The notes under the pieces: model-generated | Told to the model about the DNA's origin: nothing | Database searches by the model: none | The model's input: only the letters and a program-made list of their open reading frames with translations | Translations under genes and position numbers: made by a program | Source: Solirubrobacteraceae bacterium | GTDB lineage: Bacteria > Actinomycetota > Thermoleophilia > Solirubrobacterales > Solirubrobacteraceae | Direction of reading: 5' to 3' | NCBI GenBank assembly: GCA_025934395.1 | Contig: JAICYC010000017.1 | Coordinates: forward strand, 1 to 48,937 | DNA: 48,937 nt | Part shown: piece by piece, positions 43,672-48,937 of the stretch | Layout: each line of letters starts with the position of its first letter | How positions within the stretch are numbered: position 1 is the stretch's first letter

Positions 43672-45825
43672 CTACTTGATGAACAGCATCTCCGAGTACT
43701 TGGGGAGCGGCCACAGGTCGTCGGCCACGATCCGCTCGAGGCGGTCTGCGACATCGCGCACGTCGTTCATCGCGGTCGTGACGGTGTCGCGCATGTAGGC
43801 CGCCTCCTTGTGCGCGTCCTCGGGGTGGTTGACATCGAGGTTCGCGTCCTCCAGCTCGAGGATCGCGAAGTGCAGCTCTTTCACCAGCGGCTCGACCTCC
43901 CCGACCAGGTCCTCCAGGCCGCTCGCGCGGAGCTCGGCGAGGTAGCGGACCGACGCGGGCAGGAGCATCGTGCGCGCGATCGAGGCGGCCGTCTCCGCCT
44001 CGATGTTGACGTTGATGACGTACTGCTCGGTGAACACCTCTTCGCGCGATTCGAGCTCGCGCTTGGAGAGCACTTTGTACTTTTTGAACGCCGCCACGGT
44101 CTGTTTGTTCGTGAGCCACGGCAGCGCCTCGGGGGTCGTCTTGAGGTTCGCGAGGCCGCGTTTGGCGGCCTCCTTGTGCCACGCCTCCGAGTAGCCGTCG
44201 CCGTCGAAGACGATCTGCTTGTTGGAGGTCCACACCTCCTTGACGACGCTGGTGACAGCCTTCTCGAGCGTGGCGCCCTGTTTCTTGAGCGCCGCGGTGA
44301 GCTTGTCGGAGAGCTCGTCGATCGCCTCCGCCACGATCGTGTTCAGCACCGTGTTCGGGAACGCGGGCGAGCTGCTGGAGCCGAGCGCCCGGAACTCGAA
44401 CTTGTTGCCGGTGAACGCGAACGGGCTCGTGCGGTTGCGGTCGCCGCCGTGAAGCGGCATCGGCGGGAGGACGGGGGTCCCGAGCCCGAGGAACGAGCCG
44501 GGTTTCGAAGCCACCGTTTTCCCGCCCGCGATCGCCGTGAAGACCTTCTCGAGCTCCGCGCCGAGGAAGATCGAGATGATCGCCGGCGGCGCCTCGTTGG
44601 CACCGAGGCGGAAGTCCTGCCCGGCGCTCGCGATCGACGCGCGCAGCAGCGCCTGGTGCTTGTTCACAGCTGCGATCACCGCGGCGCAGAAGAACAGGAA
44701 CTGCAGGTTCTCGGCTGGGGTGTCGCCCGGGTCGAGCAGGTTCAGGCCGCTGTCGGTGCCCATCGACCAGTTGTTGTGCTTGCCCGAGCCGTTGACTCCC
44801 GCGAAGGGCTTCTCGTGCAGCAGGCAGATCAGCCCGTAGCGGCGGGCGGTGTTCTCCATCACCTGCATCGTCAGCTGCTGGTGATCGGAGCCCACGTTGG
44901 AGTTCTCGAAGATCGGCGCCACCTCGTACTGGTTCGGCGCGACCTCGTTGTGGCGCGTCTTGATCGGCACGCCGAGCTTCGCCAGCTCGAGCTCGACCTC
45001 GAGCATGTAGGCGAGGATCCGCTCGGGGATCGATCCGAAGTAGTGGTCGTCCAGCTCGTGGCCCTTCGGCGGCTTCGCGCCGAACAGCGTGCGCCCCGTC
45101 GTGACCAGGTCGGGGCGTTCGAAGAAGTACTGCTCGTCGATGAGGAAGTACTCCTGCTCGCAGCCGATCGTGGTGAACACGCGCGAGGCGCCCTCGATTC
45201 CGATCAGGTCGAGCGCGCGGATCGCCGCGCGCGAGAGCGCATCCATCGAGCGCAGCAACGGGATCTTGTGGTCGAGCGCCTCGCCCGTCCACGAGGTGAA
45301 CGCGGTGGGGATGCACAGCAGCGCCCCGTTGGGGTTCTCGAGGATGAACGCGGGGCTCGTCGGATCCCAGGCTGTGTAGCCGCGCGCCTCGAAGGTCGCG
45401 CGGATCCCCCCCGTCGGGAACGAGGAGGCGTCGGGCTCGCCCTGGATCAGCTCCTTGCCGGAGAACTCCGCGATCGCCGTGCCGTCGCCCACGGGCCCGT
45501 AGAACGAGTCGTGCTTCTCGGCGGTCGAGCCGGTGAGCGGCTGGAACCAGTGCGTGTAGTGCGTCGCGCCCTTCTCCATCGCCCATTCCTTCATCGCCTG
45601 GGCGACCGAGTCGGCGAGCGTGGTGTCGAGGGCCTCGCCGCGCGCGAGCGTGCGCTGCAGGGCCTTGTAGACGTGCTTCGGCAGCCGGCTGCGCTGGACC
45701 GCCGCCGAGAACACGTTCGCGCCGAAGACCTGGTTGTCGGGGCTGGTCAGGTCGAGCGCGCCGAGCGCGGCCCCGTTTGCGCTCCACTGTGCAGCGGTTA
45801 CGTTCTGCTGGCGAGTCCTGGGCAT
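43672..45825 (-). CDS. glnN: Type III glutamine synthetase
   Basis: A 717-residue protein, the length of GSIII (about 700-730) rather than the 450-470 of GSI. Typical segments are [73 protein letters not shown] and [20 protein letters not shown]. It makes glutamine from glutamate, ammonia and ATP as a large oligomer. ATG 45825 was chosen over an upstream in-frame start; an AGGAGG lies 14 nt before it, slightly far. No nitrogen-regulatory motif was identified. Confidence 0.95.
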   Translation of the reverse strand: MPRTRQQNVTAAQWSANGAALGALDLTSPDNQVFGANVFSAAVQRSRLPKHVYKALQRTLARGEALDTTLADSVAQAMKEWAMEKGATHYTHWFQPLTGSTAEKHDSFYGPVGDGTAIAEFSGKELIQGEPDASSFPTGGIRATFEARGYTAWDPTSPAFILENPNGALLCIPTAFTSWTGEALDHKIPLLRSMDALSRAAIRALDLIGIEGASRVFTTIGCEQEYFLIDEQYFFERPDLVTTGRTLFGAKPPKGHELDDHYFGSIPERILAYMLEVELELAKLGVPIKTRHNEVAPNQYEVAPIFENSNVGSDHQQLTMQVMENTARRYGLICLLHEKPFAGVNGSGKHNNWSMGTDSGLNLLDPGDTPAENLQFLFFCAAVIAAVNKHQALLRASIASAGQDFRLGANEAPPAIISIFLGAELEKVFTAIAGGKTVASKPGSFLGLGTPVLPPMPLHGGDRNRTSPFAFTGNKFEFRALGSSSSPAFPNTVLNTIVAEAIDELSDKLTAALKKQGATLEKAVTSVVKEVWTSNKQIVFDGDGYSEAWHKEAAKRGLANLKTTPEALPWLTNKQTVAAFKKYKVLSKRELESREEVFTEQYVINVNIEAETAASIARTMLLPASVRYLAELRASGLEDLVGEVEPLVKELHFAILELEDANLDVNHPEDAHKEAAYMRDTVTTAMNDVRDVADRLERIVADDLWPLPKYSEMLFIK

Positions 45826-45979
45826 GAGGTGGGTCGAATCCTCCTGGAAAAAAGGGACGCAGGCATGCGCCCGAACGGGGCGTCGATCAGCAATCGTAGT
45901 GCCGCGGCGCGCCCGGGGCATCTACCGTCTGGCGAAAGGCGTTGCACGCCGTTTGGACAACCGGCCAATCGCCGCCAGC

Positions 45980-46002
45980 GGGCGGGGCGCCGGCGGGCGG
46001 GG
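45980..46002 (+). other. G-quadruplex-forming motif between glnN and the lipoprotein gene
   Basis: GGG-C-GGGG, a 7-nt loop, then GGG-C-GGGG on the plus strand fits the G3+N1-7 pattern. It lies in the 227-nt gap upstream of glnN and downstream of the lipoprotein stop; function unproven. Confidence 0.4.
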
Positions 46003-46052
46003 CGGCGGTGCGGCGAGGAGGGCGGGGCGGCGGCCGCCGGGGCGCCGGCCGC

Positions 46053-46763
46053 TCAGGGGCTCGCCGGTGCGGACCCCGTTTCGACCTTGCCGGTGTTCGG
46101 GTTGACCACCCTGTGCGAGGGGGCCGCCGCGATGTTCACCGCGAAGGAGCCGCGCAGCGAGCCCTTGGAGGCGCGCGCGCCCGACCGTCCCGCGAGCCCC
46201 GCACCCACGCTGTAGCTGACCACGTGCCGGCCCGCTGTGACCGCCACCACCTGCCACCTGAACGTGCGCGTGGCGCCGGCGGCGAGCGGGCCGAGCGCCC
46301 AGGTGTTCACGTACGCGGTCTGGCCGCTGCCGGGCTTGCTCACGTCCTCGCTCTGGACGGGCGGGGTCGGCGCGCTGCCGGGCCCCCGTTCGATCGCCCA
46401 CACCGGGCGCGAGCTGGCGGCCAGCTGGGGATAGTTCGAGTGGTAGTTGAACGAGTCGACCGTCACTGCGACGTTGGGGATCGCCTTCGAGCCGCTGTTG
46501 CGCACCACGAGCGAGAGCGTCGCGGGCCGTGCGACCGCCTGCTTGGTCGGGAAGCTCGCGTGCAGCAGTTCCATCGGAAACGTTTCGTGGGGTTCGCCGG
46601 CGGTCTGTTCGGAGCCCCCGCACCCCGCGAGCAGCGCGCACGTGCCCAGCAGCGTCGCCGCTCCGGCGCTGGCCACCGCTCGCCGACCGCCGCGACGACG
46701 CGCGCGACCGACGTCGCAAGCGCGGCACGCGGCCGCGAGGATCGCTCTCCACCCACCCCGCAC
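46053..46763 (-). CDS. Secreted lipoprotein of unknown function
   Basis: A 236-residue protein with a lipobox at C48 (CALLAGCGGSEQ) after an arginine-rich N-region. The mature part is beta-rich: LSLVVRNSGSKAIPNVAVTV (CARDB/DUF11-like) and TRTFRWQVVAVTAGRHVVSY. GTG 46763 was chosen because TATCGT lies 9 nt upstream, the leaderless spacing seen at other genes here; an in-frame ATG at 46841 would add 26 residues. It diverges from the lipid-transporter operon and may be an accessory to it, but that is speculation. Confidence 0.68.
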   Translation of the reverse strand: MRGGWRAILAAACRACDVGRARRRGGRRAVASAGAATLLGTCALLAGCGGSEQTAGEPHETFPMELLHASFPTKQAVARPATLSLVVRNSGSKAIPNVAVTVDSFNYHSNYPQLAASSRPVWAIERGPGSAPTPPVQSEDVSKPGSGQTAYVNTWALGPLAAGATRTFRWQVVAVTAGRHVVSYSVGAGLAGRSGARASKGSLRGSFAVNIAAAPSHRVVNPNTGKVETGSAPASP

Positions 46764-46772
46764 GATCGCGCC

Positions 46773-46778
46773 ACGATA
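46773..46778 (-). promoter_or_regulatory. -10 box TATCGT of the lipoprotein gene
   Basis: TATCGT on the minus strand ends 9 nt before the GTG at 46763, without a Shine-Dalgarno sequence. Confidence 0.45.
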
Positions 46779-46895
46779 CCAGCGGGGCTCGGCGCCGTCG
46801 CCGAGGATCGGACGGGTGGTGCTGGCGCCCCGCAGGCGCATGGCGTAGAGTTCGCAAGCGCATCGACCTTGCCACCCGAGGAGGGGTAAGCCGAG

Positions 46896-47702
46896 ATGGT
46901 TCGCAGCCTTGCCGAGCGGGCGTATTTCCCCACGAGGAACCTGCTCGAGGAAATCGGGGACATGATGATCCTCACGGGCAAGACCATCTGGTCGGCGTTG
47001 CGTCCTCCGTACCCGTATGGGGGGGAGTTCGTCTCCCAGTTCCTGTTCGCGCTGCGGCTGTGCTGGTTCCCGCTGCTCGTGTCCACGGTGTGCATCTGCT
47101 ACGCCGCCCCGGGGTTGCAGGCGGCGAACTTCCTGACGATCTTCGGGGCGCTCGACCGGCTGGGGGGCTTCTTCGTGCTCGGCGCGGTGCGCGAGATCGG
47201 ACCGTCGGTGACGGCGATCGTGCTCGCGGGGGTGGCGGGCACCGCGATCACCGCCGACCTCGGCGCCCGCAAGGTGCGCGAGGAGCTCGACGCGCTGCAG
47301 GTGCTCGGCGTCGACCCGGTCAAGAACCTCGTGGTGCCCCGGTTCCTCGCGCTGATGGTCGTCACCGGGCTGTTCGACATCTACGCGCTGCTGTTCGGCA
47401 TCTTCGGCGGGATCATCGCCGAGCTCGTCAACGGCCAGGCGCTCGGCCCGTTCTGGGCGACGCTGTTCGCGAACGCGTCCACCACCGATCTGTGGGGGTC
47501 GGTGCTGAAGACCACGATCTACGGCGCGATCATCGCGATCGTCTGCTGCTACAAGGGCATGGCCGCATCCGGCGGCGCCGAGGGCGTCGGTCGCGCCGTC
47601 AACGAGGCCGTCGTGCTCGCGTTCACCGCGATCTTCTCCTTCGACTACGTCTTCACGCAGACGCTGCTCGCCACCCACCCCCAGATCCTCGTGATCAAGT
47701 AG
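46896..47702 (+). CDS. MlaE/YrbE-family permease, first copy (YrbEA-type)
   Basis: A 268-residue integral membrane protein with about five to six hydrophobic spans. The conserved MlaE core is GAVREIGPSVTAIVLAGVAGTAITADLGARKVREELDAL, with QVLGVDPVKNLVVPRFLAL following. In actinobacteria YrbE pairs form the membrane part of Mce transporters that move lipids or steroids across the envelope. ATG 46896 has GAGGAGGGG upstream. It is followed after 3 nt by its partner and then by the ATPase, the standard gene order. Confidence 0.93.
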   Translation: MVRSLAERAYFPTRNLLEEIGDMMILTGKTIWSALRPPYPYGGEFVSQFLFALRLCWFPLLVSTVCICYAAPGLQAANFLTIFGALDRLGGFFVLGAVREIGPSVTAIVLAGVAGTAITADLGARKVREELDALQVLGVDPVKNLVVPRFLALMVVTGLFDIYALLFGIFGGIIAELVNGQALGPFWATLFANASTTDLWGSVLKTTIYGAIIAIVCCYKGMAASGGAEGVGRAVNEAVVLAFTAIFSFDYVFTQTLLATHPQILVIK

Positions 47703-47705
47703 ACC

Positions 47706-48503
47706 GTGAACGACCTGCTCGCAATGCCCCGCGAATGGCTCGCCGCGACCGGCGAGATCGGCCGCTTCACGGGCGAGATCGTGCGCGACGTGTGGGGCCT
47801 GCGCGTGTTCCGGTTCTTCGGCGAGGCGCTGCGCCAGTGCGGGATCCTGATCGTCGGCTCGACCACGATCATCTGGACGCTGATGTTCATCCTCGGCCTG
47901 CAGTGCGGGATCGAGGGTGCCTACTTCACCGCCGCGCAGGGTGCGCCCGCGTACTCGGGCGTGTTCACGGCGTGGTGCGACCTGCGGGAGATCACGCCTT
48001 ACGCGTTCGGGTACATGATGGCGGCCAAGGTCGGCACGGGGATCGTGGCCGAGCTCGGCGCGATGCGCATCAGCGACGAGATCGACGCGCTCGAGGTGAT
48101 GGGCATCAACTCGATGACGTTCCTGTGCGCGACGCGCCTGCTGGCCTCCTGGCTGGTCCTCCCGTTCATGTACATGGCGGGGATCGGCGCGGCGTTCCTC
48201 GCCTCCTACATCGCGGTGGTGCTGCAGATCGGCTACGTGTCGAGCGGCGGCTACTTCCTGATCTTCTGGCAGTTCCAGAATCCGCCCGATTTCTTATACA
48301 GCCTGATCAAGGCGATGTTCATGGCTACCGCGATCGTGCTCGTGGCCTGCTACTACGGGTACAACGCCTCCGGAGGGCCGGTGGGCGTGGGCAAGGCGAC
48401 CGCGAAGTCGATGGTGCTCAACTTGATCCTCGTACACCTCATCGGAATGCTCGGCACCCAGTTCTTCTGGGGCGCCAACCCCAGAGCGCCAATCGGCGGC
48501 TAG
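47706..48503 (+). CDS. MlaE/YrbE-family permease, second copy (YrbEB-type)
   Basis: A 265-residue permease paralogous to the preceding one, with AAKVGTGIVAELGAMRISDE and IDALEVMGINSMTFLCATRL as the MlaE core and about five hydrophobic spans. YrbEA and YrbEB probably form a heterodimer. GTG 47706 follows the previous stop by 3 nt and the ATPase start lies 3 nt after its stop, so all three are one transcript. The mce genes expected next are beyond the window. Confidence 0.92.
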   Translation: MNDLLAMPREWLAATGEIGRFTGEIVRDVWGLRVFRFFGEALRQCGILIVGSTTIIWTLMFILGLQCGIEGAYFTAAQGAPAYSGVFTAWCDLREITPYAFGYMMAAKVGTGIVAELGAMRISDEIDALEVMGINSMTFLCATRLLASWLVLPFMYMAGIGAAFLASYIAVVLQIGYVSSGGYFLIFWQFQNPPDFLYSLIKAMFMATAIVLVACYYGYNASGGPVGVGKATAKSMVLNLILVHLIGMLGTQFFWGANPRAPIGG

Positions 48504-48506
48504 GCC

Positions 48507-48937
48507 GTGAGCAGCACGCAGCAGCGGCCAGAGGCCGACGAGGACGAGTTCCAGTACCACCGCGGCACCACCCACCACCATGGTGGGGAGGACGCGATCG
48601 AGTTCGTGGACGTGCACAAGTCGTTCGGGCGCAACCACGTCCTGCGCGGGCTCAACATGTCGCTGCCCGAGAACAGGATCTCGATGATCCTCGGCCCGTC
48701 CGGCACGGGCAAGTCGGTGTGCATCAAGCACATCGTCGGGCTGCTCTATCCGGACGAGGGCGACGTGATCGTGCACGGGCACTCGGTGCCGAGCCTGCCC
48801 GACGCGGAGCTGTTCGAGATGCGCAAGAAGTTCGGCGTGCTGTTCCAGGACGGCGCGCTGTTCGGCTCGCTGAAGCTCTACGACAACATCGCCTTCCCGC
48901 TGCGCCAGCACACCGAGAAGAGCGAGGAGGAGATCGA
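48507..48937 (+). CDS. mlaF: ABC transporter ATP-binding protein, Mkl/MlaF type (cut by window end)
   Basis: Only the first 143 codons are present; the gene runs off the right edge. After an acidic and histidine-rich N-terminus (EDEFQYHRGTTHHHGGED) come IEFVDVHKSFGRNHVLRGLN, Walker A GPSGTGKS and the Q-loop segment FGVLFQDGALFGSLKLYDN, which is characteristic of the Mla/Mce ATPases. It powers the YrbE permeases encoded immediately upstream. GTG 48507 is the first start after the previous stop; the Walker B and signature motifs lie outside the window. Confidence 0.92.
   Translation, partial: MSSTQQRPEADEDEFQYHRGTTHHHGGEDAIEFVDVHKSFGRNHVLRGLNMSLPENRISMILGPSGTGKSVCIKHIVGLLYPDEGDVIVHGHSVPSLPDAELFEMRKKFGVLFQDGALFGSLKLYDNIAFPLRQHTEKSEEEI

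Noticed and set aside
46764-46841. ATG 46841 as start of the lipoprotein gene
   Set aside because: It would give a signal peptide N-region of more than 65 residues; GTG 46763 has a -10 box 9 nt upstream.

Overview
The window looks like chromosomal DNA of a high-GC actinobacterium, most likely class Thermoleophilia (Solirubrobacterales-like). The evidence is the very high GC content, actinobacterial gene pairs (DUF4235-like/holin-like/DUF3618; YrbE-YrbE-Mkl), a HemQ-type coproheme decarboxylase, and large families of secreted proteins of a kind I associate with that class. This placement is inference. I saw no rRNA, tRNA, IS element, prophage or CRISPR array.

Layout. 1-3783: end of a catabolic operon for an acyl-CoA or beta-keto-acid substrate (acyl-CoA carboxylase beta C-terminus, split-barrel flavin/F420 protein, BKACE, alpha-methylacyl-CoA racemase-like protein, MerR-type regulator with two HTH-like segments). 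3957-11134: bicistron A1-B1 of two giant exported proteins joined by an ATGA overlap. 11149-13560: DUF2804 gene divergent from a nitrilase-tetR operon, with an 18-bp inverted-repeat operator between them. 13641-14475: small membrane-protein operon. 14490-17294: DegV, monothiol glutaredoxin and BolA, divergent from an ErpA-like Fe-S carrier and a methyltransferase. 17690-19506: two tandem small exported proteins, the first behind a long structured leader. 19899-26998: second giant bicistron A2-B2, paralogous to A1-B1. 27330-28043: third small exported paralogue. 28111-35946: AlkA-like glycosylase, HemQ, a GT4-flippase-like fusion, GIY-YIG protein, a degenerate P-loop-like protein and a GGDEF/EAL protein. 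35950-39576: MetH. 39740-43102: tandem pair of 524-residue exported proteins. 43672-45825: type III glutamine synthetase. 46053-46763: lipoprotein. 46896-end: start of an Mce/Mla-type lipid transporter operon.

The most unusual content is the exported-protein set. Nine genes fall into three architectures, and five of them share one four-cysteine module with a GSVI motif. Both giant pairs keep the same order, overlap and polycationic C-terminal tails. These genes use GAA for glutamate where neighbouring housekeeping genes use GAG almost exclusively. Several also have near-consensus promoters and strong Shine-Dalgarno sites, while several ordinary genes look leaderless (a TAnnnT box 7-10 nt before the start codon). 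I read this as a coordinated, lineage-specific envelope or extracellular-matrix system of unknown function.
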